Positions 15,001-31,200 of a stretch of DNA of 64,000 nucleotides are shown in pieces; within the stretch, counting starts at the first letter, position 1, and each line of letters opens with the position of its first letter. Source of the stretch: Punica granatum. Taxonomy: Eukaryota; Streptophyta; Magnoliopsida; Myrtales; Lythraceae. Location: contig NC_045134.1 of NCBI RefSeq assembly GCF_007655135.1, forward strand, positions 16,950,568 through 17,014,567, read 5' to 3'. The position numbers were made by a program, and so were the translations under genes. The notes beneath the pieces were generated by a model that saw only the letters and a program-made list of their open reading frames with translations, had not been told where the DNA came from and did not search any database.

Positions 15001-18000
15001 GGTGATAGTTCCAATGATGCATGAGGAATCATGGAAATGTACTCTGATTCCGCACATATTAAACTCAGCAATAAATTGTCCACTGCCTGAAGAAGCAGGC
15101 TCCAATGATGAGGATAGATATCCATTCGATACATTATCTTTGGTAAACTTCACACCTCCAGATCTTCCACACGGAGAAAATTTCTTCCTCCAGTCGGAGA
15201 GACCATAAAGAAGAGAATCCTCAAGGCTTCTAAGTTGACCAGAATTGTCAATAGTGATGAAGGGAAACTGACTTGCCGGAATGCTCGCACTCTTAGAACA
15301 TTCTGGTTCCAAGAAGTTTGAGAAGCCAAATTTTTTGTTCTCCAAATCAGGCACCTGTCTCTGAGCTTTTTCATCTAAAGAGTGACCAGATGATTTCTGA
15401 ACATGAAGTCTTGCATACTCAGCTATTCTATCAGAAAACCCTATCATCAACCCAATTATATGAGGATAGCAGTGAAGCTCACCATCACTCAAACTTATCG
15501 TGCATTTCTCCAGACTAAAGTCTTCTTTTCTACAAGCTTCATAATGCAAAAGAAAACATCCATTAGCTGATATTCTTTGGTCATTCTTCTTACTGATTTT
15601 GTTGTAGACCCTGCTGTTCATGTCATGTTGAGGTACATTTTCAGAAACAGAGCCAAACAAGCATAGAGTACACCTGTCTCGGTCATCATTCAGAGAGCAA
15701 CTAGTGATCTCCACTGCCTTTGAGAAGATCCAGCAGTTTAAAAGCTCTGTAGACTCAAACCTGTAAAAGTACATGAAAATGCACAAATGTTGAGCAACGG
15801 TCAAAAGAAACTTCTACAAATATTTGGCCAACAGGACACAGAGAACAGAAAATAAAAGTTTTTTAAGGGCAAAAGCTGATAGCTCTTAAAACCTATTTTG
15901 CTCCACTACCTGTACTTACATATTCAAATCTATCTAGTCATACAGAAAATCTACTGTCCCGTAGCTGAACCTTCAGCCGCTTAAGAACTTCAATAACAAC
16001 ATTTTGTACAAGAGAAGTTGCTAGTACCAAACATTGTTCTTCTTCTTCACTGCATCAAAGTCAGGTTCTTCTCTTAATAGTGTTAATATAACATATGATG
16101 CATATCATCAACAAAAGGTCATGCCCACTCTAATTCCCACTGGTTCATGCAATTTGGCTCTTTTAGCTTGTAAACACAATTTGATGCTCTTTACGTTTCA
16201 TTGGTTTTATCGTTCAGTATTCCAACACCACACTAAGAAAATGTTGACCCCACATCTTACAAAAATAGAAAATGCCATTTCCCAGTAGTCAACTAAAAAC
16301 TTTTCATCATCAAAATTAGACAAGCAATCTATTCTTTCTATAGAGGATATAGGAAATGAGGTCAATGCAATGGCACTATGACAGTGTCAGTACCGAGAGT
16401 TCTCACATTCCGATCAGGAATTTTCTATGCCCCGTTCTTCCAACTTTCCTATCCTCTTCTAGGCCTATACACCTCACATGTATCAACAAGAGATTACAAG
16501 AATCTATCAAGCAAACCTATACATCACTCAAAGCCCCCAAAAATTTCCTTAAAAAATGACGATTCCAACATGATATTACGAACCTTTCATGTTGCTGTAG
16601 CAAGACAAAGGGTGTGGTTTATGAGGTCAATAACAAATTTCTTTACAGTTATTTTCTCAAAAGATATGGGCAAACATGATCTAGATTTGTATCTTTTTTG
16701 TAATTACTACTTAACAAAATTTTTGTCTAACATGAGAAAATGAAATGCATAGCATGGTACAACTCATCCTGTTACAACATGAATGAAATCTGACAGAATG
16801 ACATGCTACAAATTAGGAAAGCTCAAGCCATAAACAATTCAGATCATTGCCACAAAAAAAAATAGAATAAATAAATTACTAAAAATAATTCAATTTGGTG
16901 AAGCTTAAAGCTACTCGTATATCATAGATATGGATATTTAGAGAAACTAGGAATTATTATTTTTGATGCTAATATTTGCATTGTATTCTATATCTCATTC
17001 TGTTTTGGCACGTATCTTGTGTATCTATTACTTATCAAATTTTTATGGATTTGAAATTAACGGAAGTATAGATAAAATTACAAAAGATAACAAGAAAGGA
17101 TTTTTAACTCCAAAAGTAAAGAACAAAATGAATATTAGTTCATTATTAGTATATCTAATTAGCGCAGGCTTTTTTTTTGTGGTATTTTCATAACAATATT
17201 CAGTTACACAGGAACTGCTAAACAGGAAGGCTTCTTAGAGTTTTTTATTGAGATGTTTGGTATCAAAGCCTTCTCCATTAGAGCTAGAGCAGGTGACTAC
17301 AAGAGATAAATTACATCAACCTATCTAGGGAATTAATCCTTGCAAGGTCCTTTTATCTGTCTGAGGAATTTAACAAACAAATAGCTGCTATGACTGCGCT
17401 AAATGTAATCTGGATTAAACTATGGACAAATGCTTCATTTTACTTCCTTTTGTAGTACATTACATGTATGTGTTATATTTACATTACATGTCCCACACAT
17501 GTTCCGAACCCACGTGTTTTCCCAAATAGTAGCTACTAGATATGCACAGAAGGAATACTTCTAACAATCAATATACCCAACTTCTAACAGCATACCTAAG
17601 AGATGCTCATTATGAGATTATGCTATAACTCTGGCATATTCTCCAATTAATATGTAGAAATTCTTGAGCCATTGGAGAATAGGACAAGTTTCATCACAAA
17701 AATTTCTAAACTGTATGAAGTTTAAGTAACCTAAGCTTTAATGATGAAGATGCAAAATTTTTGTTAGCCAAAAAGGAGAAAAAGGAAACACCATGCACGC
17801 ATTCTCAAATTCAAAGATAAGAGTGTACTTTGTGTTTGGTTTTCGAGTTGGATAATGATCCAATTCAACTTGATTTTGTGAAATGATTGCAAGTTTTGAC
17901 AAATATATTGACATGTGAGAATATATATATATATATGTATGTATGTATGTATGTATATGTAGATGTGAAAATAGATGGAATATTTATTATTAAAAATTTG

Positions 18001-21000
18001 ATATGTATATATAGATATGAAAGTAGATGGGGAATTTATTATTAAAAAATTGATTAGAAAAATGATTAGAAAAAAGTATGTGAGAAAATTTATTATTAAA
18101 TTAGAGAAAAAGATAAAAAGATAATGATTGTGTTGTTGAATTGAGAGAAAAATAGAGCTGAGTTGAGTGGAGTAAGATTATGATTCGGAAAACAAACGAA
18201 GCCACATGTTTCCGTCATGATTCCGAAAGCAGATTAAGAGAGCATATACAGAATCAATTGCACAGAAAAGAGCATAAGCAAAACACACCTGATATCTGTT
18301 GCATTCAGGGAGACCATGCATGAGGTGCTATTGCCTTCATCTTTCTCAAGGTCAAAATGAATGGTCACTGCTCCCAAATTTGCAGCAAGAGAAAAACCAA
18401 ATATTGAACTTTTTACATGATCTGATATGGTATGACCTGAATCAGGGCTTCTGAGTGACACAGGTTGAGTCTTTTGATGCATGTCATCAAGATACAAAAT
18501 CAATTCCATAGCAGCAATGAATATGGACAGTGAAAAGTGCACATATACAATTGGTGCTTTAATACGAACCTGAAATTTACAAGGAAATGAAAAGATATAA
18601 GCAAATGATCTCAAACTAAAAACTTTTAATTAATATTACAAACAAAAAGCAACTATTGCAATATTGCAGTATTGCAAATCAAGTTGGAGAAGCAGTGCTT
18701 TCGCAACTCCAAATTCGCATCACTGAGTTTCATATCAAGGCAACTAACACATATCGTGTAATGATTGTTGTCAAACAATAATCTAGGAAGGGGACAATAT
18801 CAAATTATGTCTCGACAGGCAGGTTCATAAATATGTTTAACTACCTCCAACTGTTTTGGTATTGATTCATCTTGGATGAAGCATGAGGCCACGCCAACTG
18901 ATGCAGAGAACTTCTCCAATACTGTGACCGGTTTAGAATAAGAATTTCTAATAATTTTTACCTGCATCAACATTTACTGAATTACACCGACACAATAAAA
19001 GAACTAAGTAATCCCTTTCAGCAACAAATATCGGATAAGCAGTAGACACAGAAACCACACCTCAGCATCATCAATTTTGACCTCAAAATGATCGTAGAGA
19101 TGATGTTGTAAACTGGAAAAATTACACTCTGCAACAGGCATTAGGATGTCGTCTGGCACATCAGACCAGTCATCTTGCTCAGAGTCTGAGCTAAAAACCA
19201 GTGCTCGAAGCCCCAGAACCTGCCAAAGTAGAATCGCAATAAAACTAGTCAGCAGCCATGATAAACAGTTAAGTGAATCATTGTTTTAGGAGTTTCTTTT
19301 GGACACACTGTTAATAAAGAGAAAAAACTCGCTGAAAATACAAATGAGGATGAAGAAATGGAAGACTTCTGCTAGGAAACAGAGCTAACGGTTTTTTTTT
19401 CCATGTATCAAAGGTAATTACCATTTCAGAGTGCTCCAATGATGTATTAGTCCAAGGTATGCTTACAGTAACATTGTTGACTCTGACATCCAATGTCACT
19501 CTTTCACGCGTTGACAAAATGTATCTGCAAAGCACCAAAAATTCTCATAACCCTATCTAACTACTTTCAATTCTTAATAAAAAATAAAAAAAGGATTGCT
19601 CAAAAACAAAATTTATGGAAACATCATAGCAATACATCTTAATATCCACTTTCATTCAAGTAAGATCAGCACGACAATGTTTAAAAATAGCATAGCATCA
19701 TGGCCAGCTCTATGCACAGGAACCTCTTAAAGCTATTATAAGTAGCTGAACAAGAACCTTGTGCAAAAGGTTGATAATGAATTCACATCCAAATTAAATT
19801 AAGGAAACGTGTGATTTTTAATCTCAATTTTACCTAAAGCTGCATGCAGCCAAAGAGCAGTGCAATTGTCTTACTATAAGAAAGCACATAGAAGCAAAAG
19901 ATGCCCAAGAACATAGATGTTGGGGGTGGGGGGAAGAAGAAACATGAGTTTCTCGTAGGAGAAGAACCAGAAGTTAAACCGCAGTAAATTGTAAAGGGGA
20001 GCTTCTGCAATTTGGCATGCCTCAGACACAACATAATGGAAAGACACAAAAGGACCTATGTTATTTAAGGCCAATGTCAGGTATCAGGTGAGGAGATTTC
20101 TCTGACATCAGTATTCTTTAGGTTGAGCTGGATATAGTTGCCTTAAGAGTCAATAGCTTTTATTCAGGATAAAGGGGGAACTCACTCAGTTTTGGACTGT
20201 ACTCGTGCTCTGCTGTTCCTAATGCCATTTAGGGAAGAGATGACCTGCATTGGTACAGAAATAGCTTCAAAGATTTATAAATAAACTAATACAAAGACTT
20301 TATTACTCTTTAGAGAAATATAATCTCAAGTGCACTATGACGATATGCCATAAAAAAGTTTAGTGAACTATAAAGTTATGCAGCAATACAAGGCTAATAC
20401 TAAAAGAGGAAGAAGTTATTTAGACAATCAGTGTTTATTACCCTACATAAATGCTTCATGCGAAAGAATCTAAATTACAGGTTATTTAGACAATACAAAG
20501 AACAAAAGCTCTGTAGCAATCTTACTTAGATATTCAATTTATTAATAATTATGGAAAAGCAGAACTTAAAATTAGCCAAGAGTAAATCCATAATAATCAC
20601 TGGACCTCTTCCAAAAGCACTGGCAACCTGCCTTTAGAAACGTAAAGAGAAAAAGAAATAACTTGGAACAGGTTGACCATGTATGCCTCTACAATCCAGT
20701 CTCCAACCACATGTTTTTTAAGATTAAATAAAACGATGGGTCTTTGCTACACAGAAATTTTGCACTTCAATCCAACACGGTCTAACTTGTGCCCATTCTA
20801 GAGCTTTCAAAGTCACAAATAAAGAACAAATAATGCGGCACATGGTTGAGTAATCTAGATGTTATTCAAGTTTGCCACTAAAGTTCATGTTTGGTATCAC
20901 TTTAGCCACTAAAATTCACTTTGTCACTTTGTCCCCTGAAGATTTTCTACGCATGTCAGTTCGGCCCATTGTAATGGATAGAGAATAAGCATGTGCCCTA

Positions 21001-22162
21001 TATGACATTTTAGAAGGGACAAAGATGGTCTTCCATTTCTTTCTTCACCATCTCCTTTCATTCAACACGTGCTAGCTATATGCCATTTTTTAAGGGAGAA
21101 GGATGTGTTTTCCATTTCCCTCTTTGCCATCTCTCTCTTCCTCTTTTCTTTCTTCTAATTCTAATTCAATGAGTATTAATTTAGCCAGCAATTTTTAGCA
21201 CTGCAGGCAAAAAGAGCAATGCAGCAGGGACTAATTACAGGATGAACTAGCTAAATGTTCTCTATTGATGGACACTCTCTAGTGACTAGCTCAGATTTTT
21301 ACTCCCTACCAAAGAAAGATCATTAAACAGCAGAGGCAGAGAGGACATTAAAAGCTAATAACAAAGATCAACAATGATACATTAATCAAGCCAAAGCCGT
21401 TTCAAAACCCAAGAGGGTAATCCTAACTTAAACAATGAAAGAGATATACAATAACGAATTCTTTTACTAGCAAAGAAACAGACTGTTAAAAAAATAGAAG
21501 ACATTTAGCCATAGCCAAGAAGAGTTGTACTCACTCGCCCATAATTGGTCAAAATGGCGGCTTAGTAGGTAATGCCTATAATGCCTGCACCACCAGGAAC
21601 ATGGTCGACCTCAGTTCCTGGAGAACTATGTATAACTTGAAAAGACTCTATGCCACGGAGGCTTAAGATTAGTGTTTGGTACACTGAAAAGAGCCAGAGA
21701 AAGAAAAATGGAGATTATTTTTTCCTTCTTTTGTTGGGATTTCTTTAAATAGCTGTATCTAAGGGCAATTCAACTTCCAGCAGGTATAGTATGGGGTTTA
21801 AGTTGAATGGAGGATCAATGTAGCGACTGGACTAGAAATTCAATGGCCATGGAAGAATTAATTTTATCTCAAGCTTTGTTCATTTTTCCCTTTTTCTCCT
21901 AATTTTTTGGACAAGTGGCAACAGGGTTTGAACTGGGGATGGTGATGCAAATCAACAGCATTACACCACCTCAACCATTCTTTTACTAAATTCAATGGCC
22001 ATATAAGAATTAATTTTATATGTTTGTTAATTAAACAGCATTCCTAATTATATGTTTGTTGAGTAAATTTCTTGTTCATTTTGCCCTTTTCTCTTGATTA
22101 TGTTGCGAGGAAATTAAATTTATGGACGTTAGACTTCTTTTCTTAAAGATCTGGAAGGACGT

Positions 22163-22204
<42 letters not shown>

Positions 22205-25200
22205 AGCCGTAGGAGAAAGAAAGGACACAAGGGAGATGGTGAAGAGAGAAATGAAAAAAGAGACTCTTGCCCTTTAATTGGATATGCGACTCCCACATGC
22301 TTAATGTATCTCCATCTTAATGATTCCCTCATTCTGAGTGGCCAGACACTTTACTTTTGATATCTTGGGTGGTCAAATGACACCAAACAGAAACTTTAGC
22401 GGCCAAAGTGACACTAAACAAAACCTTTACTGACCAACATAAAATCACTCCAAATATAAAAGAAGGCTAAAGAACGTAAGGAAAAATGCAGTGCCAAAGG
22501 GAGCCAGGATCTCTAGTACTTTTGACCATGTTTAACGGAAAAAAGCGAGACCTTAGATATTACTCAACTAACTTAACACAAAAGGATTAACAAGATGCCT
22601 TTGCTACACAGATTTTATGACTGAAGATAAAACGTTCAGACTACCTATTAGAATATCCCGAGACAATAAAGCAACCAAACAAGAAAGCTTAAACAGAAAG
22701 GACAGGTTTGGAAAGCCAACAGAAAATAAATTGAACAATCACCAAAATGTAAGAACGTAGAAAAAAAAATAGAACAAACTTATAAAAACAGAATATAGAG
22801 GATTCAGAGTTCAAGCTTACTCTTTCATGCTGAAATTCAACATACTCCAGAACTTCATAAAATTCCATGCAGTTCCTGAAGAATGCAGCATCAAGAGACA
22901 ATAAAAGTGGTTCAACTGCAATCTGAAGAGAAATCAAAGTTAGAAGTTCACAGCCCAAGACACCAACCAAACAAAGATCAAATATATCCTTCACATAGAC
23001 ATTCCAAATTAATAACACCTTTATCGATACTTGAACTTCTTGGCTTGGTGAAAGGTCCATGTGGATCCTACAAGAAGGTTGTGAAGAGTCCTGCATATTT
23101 TGACATTAGATGTGACATATATGGCAAAGGTGCAATTGAAGTTGAAAATAAATTTGTTTGGGCACAATAACTGTCTAAAGGAAAACTGCCACATGAAGAA
23201 TAATAACGACAGTTATGCCTTTTGGAAGTCCTGTCATCAGCTAACAGAGTCACTAATTCTCTAGTAGGGATAAAAATTGTAAGCACTTTTCAATTAAGTT
23301 ATTAACATCGATATTCTTCCATTGAAAGAAAGAAGTTTTTAATCTTCAATCAGATAACCATGAAAGTTAAAACTGGATTTCCGTCTGAACTTTCCATCTT
23401 AGCATACCAACTTGGACCAGATATGGTGACACCAAGAGACAGTTCGGACAAAGAAGCCACAAAATCCTAAAAGTGCATTAGCTTGTAAAGATGGTACATA
23501 CCCTCTTTGAAAGTAAAATGGCCCTTTCATCATGAGGGGAGATTATACTGATTGAGTTGAGAAGCGCATCAACTGAAGAAGATTCTTCCCGAACTTTATA
23601 TTCAACAGCAGCTTCATTGAGAATCAACTTTGCAGTATCTGTCTTGGATTTTCTACAGATAATATGAGTAAATGGATTACCATCTAATAAAGTTCTTGGT
23701 ATTACACTTACATTCACCAATAAAAGGTTCCTCCAGTAATAATTTAAAAGATGAAAAATCAATGTCAACTACTAGATAAAACAATAAATATGAATAAAAG
23801 ATAAAAAATATTACACAAGTCTAAGAGTAGTCAAAAAAGCATAAGCAATGAAAAAACCTATGACCTACCAAAGCAGCAAATGCAAGGGACAAAAAAAATG
23901 GACACAGCAATATAATAGCACTGAAATGCTGAGCAAAACTATCAAATAATAACAATAACTTATACCAAGTTGAGACAATCACTGTGAATGAACATCTAGA
24001 GCAAGCGAGAACTAACACAAAGGCATCACATCTATGCTGATATCTACGTACGTGCTTCTTAATAGTGCAGCAATTTCATGAATGCAGAATTTGACTGCAC
24101 ATCTATATAACTTGTCATCCGTAACAACAGGTCCATTGGTTGAAGCGGAAGGCTGAAACTCTGTCGCTTCATATATGTCCTGTAAAAATGAGGCGTGAAG
24201 TCATTGGTTACTATCATCCGATTGTAAGAGACAAAAAACTACTTTAATTATACATAGATGAAAACAAGAATTCCAATACTTCTAGCACATCAAAAGTGAT
24301 CTTTGCCATTTCCCTCATCAATACCTTCAGGCATTTGGAACATCATGAAACTCTTACCACCGAAATTTCCAAATTTTTCCCCCTTAATATATCTAACAGC
24401 ACAATGGAAGTATAGTTTTATGAGTTACAACATTACCTTGATTACTTCATCCGAAACGACTCCTGAAAATTGACTAGAATCTTCTGTACCCCCAGCACCA
24501 AGCATACCACGAGACAGCCAATTTAACCATCCACGGGGTCTGCTTGATGATTGGTCAAGATTGCGGGACTTCTCAAGGCTGTTAAATCCTGAATTGGAGT
24601 CTGAAGAGTTGACTGGAAGCTCCTGCCAATTAATTAATTTAATATACTGTAAAAGCCTATTTCTCTAAGCTGCACAACTAGTAAGGCATCATCAATGGTC
24701 TCAGGTGTTTAGCTTTTGGACCGATGGTCACTCTAATTGAGATGTTAGCATTCTTTCCGTAGTTTGATCAACTCTTGTCATAACATAGATCACTTTGTTT
24801 CCTCTGCTCTGCAAATTGTGCATATCCTTATGTGAACAGTTTCACTTCTTGGTTTTATTACTAAATTGAACTTGAATCCCTTATTTGTCAAAAATTCAGC
24901 GCAGAACTGAAAGGTCTGCTCAATGTAGTAACATGCAGTAGTTTTGAAAGAGATGATATATCGTGCCAACGTGTATTCTTTACTAAGGCAAGGTGCATAA
25001 CTAGAATACAACAAAATGAAGCGAATCCCCTAACAAAACTAATCAAGCTCACCTGCAATTTATGTTCAGCAACTGCACGGTAACTTAATATATCATCTAC
25101 ATCAGAATCCTTTTCCATTTGCTCCAACTCTAGAAGAATTTCTTCATCAATTGACTGATTTAACAAATTAATAATGTTAAGTTAGCAAGCATACAAAACA

Positions 25201-28200
25201 AGAAGATGCCAACTGTAGGACAAATTCTTCATAAACAATAGCAATACAATTAAGTATAATTATGACGATACAGCTCCTAGAGGCAGTGAAGCAAAATACA
25301 GACTTGCCTATGTACCCTGTACCAGAAGGACCATGGAAAAAACAGCAGAGAAGAATAACACAGAATTTATCAGCTACAAATGCGATAACTCTCACATAAT
25401 TGTAGAACCCACAAAGATACTTATAGATAATTCTAGAAAAAGAGTAGTATGTTCAAGAAGTGCACAGAAGCACTAGTTTGAATCAACATATAGGAACATC
25501 AGTCTCATAAAGCCCTTCATATCCAATTTGTCCCATACGTCAAAAGACGGGGGAGCCAATCAGAAAATATAATAAAAGGGAATATACTGCAGTTAAGCAA
25601 AGAATTATCTAAAAAGTTATCTACACAATCTGCTAAAAAACTCAAGATTCAAACTAAAGAGTCAGACTCGGACATAAAATTCTTTTTCACAAAATCCAGA
25701 AAGACATTTTCTTTATAGATTGGTGTCCCCCATGCTATTGGTTAAACAAAGTATAAGAATAGAAAGGGGGGTTAGAAATATGAAGCACTATCGACTCTGT
25801 GGGGGACGGCTAATCAGATATACAGAATGAATGTACAAGTTACAAAACTAATAGTCCCAATAATCTCTGGCCCTTCAAGCAAGAAAGAATGGAATCCTCA
25901 CACTACATTTAAAAGGTAAAGATCCAAGTCTATACCAATTCAAATAAACAAACAACACACATAATATTACCCTTAATTGCTTCTAATGGTAAATTGGGGA
26001 AGGGTGCAAGAACTGAATTAAAGAAGTTTTGGTCCGGCACTGAGGTGGAGAAATCACCTGCTCCTGTCTAAGAAATATTAGTTTCTTCTTATACAGGTCA
26101 ACATACCGCCGACGACAGCTCCTGCAACAAAAAGAATTTCATTATACACCAATAAATTGACTTTCCTAGTCTGTTCTGAACATAACATTCTCCTGAGGTT
26201 GCTGGATTTTGGTTAATTACTCAACCCTATAATCTGAGCTTGATCTGTCCTTAACAAGAAAACAGCTCAACCCCTATTATGCATCTATCAAAATGGAGAA
26301 CTGAGAAAATTTGACTTTAAATGAAATCAATATTTAACTTTAATGATTGCACACCAAAAACCATTTGACAACATAACATACAGAACATTTTCCCTTTCAA
26401 CACGTACATTTCAAGAGCTCATCAACATAGTAATATAGATGTCCCAGCATAAGAGCCAAGTAAAAATAAGAAATATCATCCATTTCAGAATGCCTAGTAA
26501 GAAACAATTTATCATATAGAAATCCACAGTCACTCAGCATGTACACTAGAGCTCACCAACATAGTAATATAGATGTCTCAACATAACAGCCAAGTAAAAA
26601 GAAATACCATCCATTTCAAAATGCCTAATAAGAAACAATGCAGAAAATTAGAGTCACTCAGCATGTACACTTTGAGAGCTCACCAACATAGTAAAACAGA
26701 TGTCTCAACTTAAGAGCCAAGTCAAAGAGAAAAAATACCATCTATTTCAAAATGTCTAATAAGAAACAATTTATCGGTTAAAAACGTACAGTCTCTCTCC
26801 AAAGAATCTCCAAGATGTTTTCCTCAATGTCTTTCGAACATCTGATAAAACAGATTCTTGTGCATAGCGCCACCAAACTTTTTGCCAATTTGCAGGTTTC
26901 CTTGATAAAGGACAGCTCCAAGGGCGATAACGTCCATATCTGTTTGCAAAATTCTTATAATTGAGCACCAATTGTAGATTGATGTTCCACTAGTGGAAAA
27001 ACTTATATAGAATGTTTCCCATTTCATACTTTTCTCTTAGTTGATATGTGCACAAGTTGTCCCATATAATCAGGATGTATTGCAGCTGGACTTCATCAAG
27101 AGAGAACATCTGACAATGGGGAAGAGGGGGAAAAAAAAAAGAAGCAAATCACCATATCAGTGTGAGGGACAAAATAAAGAAACTAAGAAAGTAACTTTTA
27201 GTTTATTAAAAGCACTAAAACAAACCAAGTTGGTGACTTCAGCATTTATGGAGTATTGTGGAGCATCACTGTCAAGCTTGCCAGACCTGTCAACCTACAC
27301 AAATTAATCAAACGGTTAGTGAATAATTGTCTGGCCAGATCAGCTTATTTCAGCTGCTTGATAAAGCAAAGCAAGTTAAAGGACGCTGTAACAGCAGAGG
27401 TCTAATCTTGATTATAAAGCTTAAAAGTGTTCGGTTCACTTATCATAAGAAAAGAGTGTCAGATTAGAGATACCCCTATAAAGTATAATGCATAAAGTTG
27501 AAACTGAAGCAGAAGAACAATCAATGATGAAAAGCAGCGAGTGGACCAAAAACAATCATTAGCCTATGACACATTATAAATACTATTGCACAGCCCAGCC
27601 CACCCCTCAGGTATGTCAAAAATTGAACTATCAGATTTCAGCAATTCATGATAGAATATTTAGCATATTTAACCATGCAAAACTATTTCCATACCAGAAG
27701 CGAGAGAGACGCATCCAGCGGAGCCAGTATATGGTCATATGCATTCCCCTCATATCTTGAGTTCCTCAGGTCCTTGGAGTCTTGGACATTATCCCTGGTC
27801 AGCAAACTGAGATTTCCATTTGATGAGCTGCAATAGATTTCCAAACCAGTAATCTCCACCATTTTGCTGACCAGGCCCCTTGTACTGGAGAAAATACAAA
27901 CAAGTACCACATGAGATAAATCAAATAAACCAACAGAGATGAACTGATGATTTTCTTATGAGAAACTCATGAAACCACTGAGCAAGGTCACAAGCGCATG
28001 ATAATCACTTAAATGCAGTATACTCAAGCAATGCAAGAATTAATTCATCAAGTTCTTCACAGAACAGTCGGCTTAATGTCTTACCACAAATTTATAATAA
28101 GGTTTAGAGCAACGCATTAACTTATAAATGCAGCGTTAATTCTTGCTTCCAGTGCCGCGCACCATACATGGGGCTTGGGAAGAGTCCTAGGAGATTCTCT

Positions 28201-31200
28201 TTTTCCCCGTGTGACTACAACAGGGGAAAATAAGAGAAGTTACTTAAAGGACTTTCATGCCATCATATTCACACTCATTGGCAGTAGAGCATAGAAAAAG
28301 AGAGAGTCAAACATCAAAGGTTTACGAGCATAGATGCAGCCGGTCAGTTGTTCCTCCAACCGGGTGTGATAATTATTCTGTAACATTCCAACTTACTGTT
28401 TGTTCATGGTACTGTGATTTTCCGTTATTCTAGTAGGGATTTTTAACCGGTGTAGTTCTACCTATATACAGAGGTCTGTGGAGAGGCACAGCAGCGTATG
28501 TGTGCATAAGTCTGTAGATGGGCAGTTTGAAATTTATATATACATTTCAACGATTTCTACTTCCACCAGCCCTCTTCTCCCATTTGTATTCATTTCTCAA
28601 GGTAAAACAGCAAGAACTAGAATCAAAATAAAATGATATAAATGAGCATAAAACATGCTGATCTAGCAACAGTTAATTGGGAAAAATTCAAATTGAATAA
28701 TTTGACCATATGAATGTGTATAAATCTGCATGCAAACGCACCCAGGAGATGTTTGCTTCATGATTGCCAAACTTGAGAATTTCAAACCAAGCATGAATTG
28801 TGCCTGCACACATTAACATTAAAAACGAAATGAAAAACATGATTCAACATCTACAATTATTAAAGTAAGCATAACTTTCATAGATGGTTAAAATAGACGA
28901 ATGCTTCTTCTGCAATTCAAAGAATGAAAATACCTGAGGACATAAGCATCCGCATACAATAGTACTACCGTTCAAACCCGTGCTTTGCACGGGCTTATTT
29001 TTAATAATTACTTGTCAAGATTTCTATTAAAAAAACACAAATTAATAATTTATATATGTATATGCATAATTAATTATATTTTTAACCAAAAAATATTATA
29101 ATATCTATTTTATATTTTTTATCGATTAATTTATTGTTTTAGGATTATTACAGGTTTTCTTAGGCTAGTAAAATTTGATATGACCATAGGTGACCTGTCA
29201 AATTTTTTTTCCTCTTATATGACCATAAGTTTATTAAATTAGTAACTTCTGCTAATTTTTTTAGATTAATTTGCAAAAACACAAATTTATCATAAATCAC
29301 AACCTTTGGTTTTGCTATAATTTAAGTGTTTTTAATTCCAAAAATTAAATTTTTTACAAAGAAGTACGAAAATCAAAATTAATTTTTCCTAATTTTTAAT
29401 TGCATAAACTCAAGAATTTTAATTGTTATTCGAGTGAGTTTAACTATACATATAAATAAATGTTTATATTTATAAAACGTTCGCTGTATCTATAAGTATT
29501 TTTTAGTTCTGAAAATTAAAGTATTTTTAAAATATTTAATTGCATTAACTCTATAGCATTTATTACTACTCAAATGAATTTTACTTATATATATAGATAG
29601 ATAGATTCTCGGATATGAGAAAGAATTTACTGACACCTGGATCTATAGAGATAAATTCCCAGTAAAGTTCGGTCAATATGGGCTTGCCAACTTTATCAGA
29701 AGTTGTTAAGACAGGTCAAAATAACACATGTTATCAAGACAAGGTTTTAAGAATTTGAGTGGGCTCACACCATGCTAGGCCCATGTTGAGGGGCGGTTTT
29801 TAAGATCGCTTTTTCAGTTGATGCTCAATGACCCAAGAGTATAAAACAAAAAAAAGAGGTCTACCAACCTCGTAGCCAGTTTAAGGACCTGTGTCTAACT
29901 GACACATGAGAGGGTCATCAAGAGAAGTTTTAGTCCACATGTTTGATTGACACACAAAGGCAAATCTGAGAGTTAGGATCCAAGGAAAGTCAATAAGAAA
30001 AAGCTGGATATATAAGATGAAATAGTCACCAATCTATTAGCTTAAGCTTTTAGGTTGAAGTTGAGCCCAACCATTTACAGGCCATGGCAAGCATACATAC
30101 GCAGTGCTTCTTCAACCAATCTAACACATGCATGAGGGGGAGTGTTAATTCTGTGGGGAAAAGAAATTTTCCCCGTCTATTCACACGTCAGGGCAGTGTT
30201 GCTTTGCTATGGGATAAAATACACCTTATTTACAGGAAAATATATTTTCCTTTTTCCCTTATTTAGTCACATATGCGGGGGAGTGTTAGTGAATGAAAAA
30301 ACCCTTCTTTTTGCTAAACATCTCTTACTGTGGGAATAAAAGGGAGAAATTTATTCTGAGATGTTAAACAATCAGAACAACCTTCTGTGCTTTTATATTT
30401 TCAGCCTTATTCTTCCCATAACTACTGCATTGCCATGCTTTTGGTCAACAGTGACAGGAAAGCAAAACCCCCCTTTCTCCATCATCCTCTTCTTTACCAA
30501 GACCATTTGTTTTTCCTTTTGCTTTTTTCTGTCATGTCCGTTAATAATTTGATAAAATTTAAAAATAAACATTCTGGAAATTATTCAAGAAGTGAAAGAA
30601 TTAACAGGAAATGGATTCTACCAAACAAATCTTGTGACATTATTGGATATCAAACATTTATGTGAGATAATTTCTTCAAAATGAAGAACTAAAATTCAAG
30701 GTAATACGATTAACCCCTAAAATCATCGTTACAGTGGTGCCAGTATTAGATAACCAGTATGCTTAACCAGTAATTCATTGTTTGCAGGGGCAAAAATGAA
30801 AATTATATTAATGGCAGCAGCAGCAGCATCAAAATTGATATCATACTATTGTAGATCACACTAGGACAAGCACTGCCAAAACATCAATGGCATCCCTAAG
30901 AAGTAGCCACTCACAGTAGTACCGCATATTCCGCAAAAGTTCATTAAAATGCTTCTGATTCGAGAACATAAGCTCCATAAGATTCAAGAAAGCTAGAAAT
31001 AGCTGAAATATAAAACTAGAACAGGATACGAAAAGGATGTACGGTGTATAGATATGCCCTTGATTAAAGCAGTCTAATACCAGCAATAAGAGAAAGATAC
31101 AGTAGTTCACAAATGAAGCAGTAAAAGGTAACAAAAGCAATAATCAAAGGCAAAATGAATCTGAAATAAACTTACAGAATTACTGGGCAAGCCACAGTAC

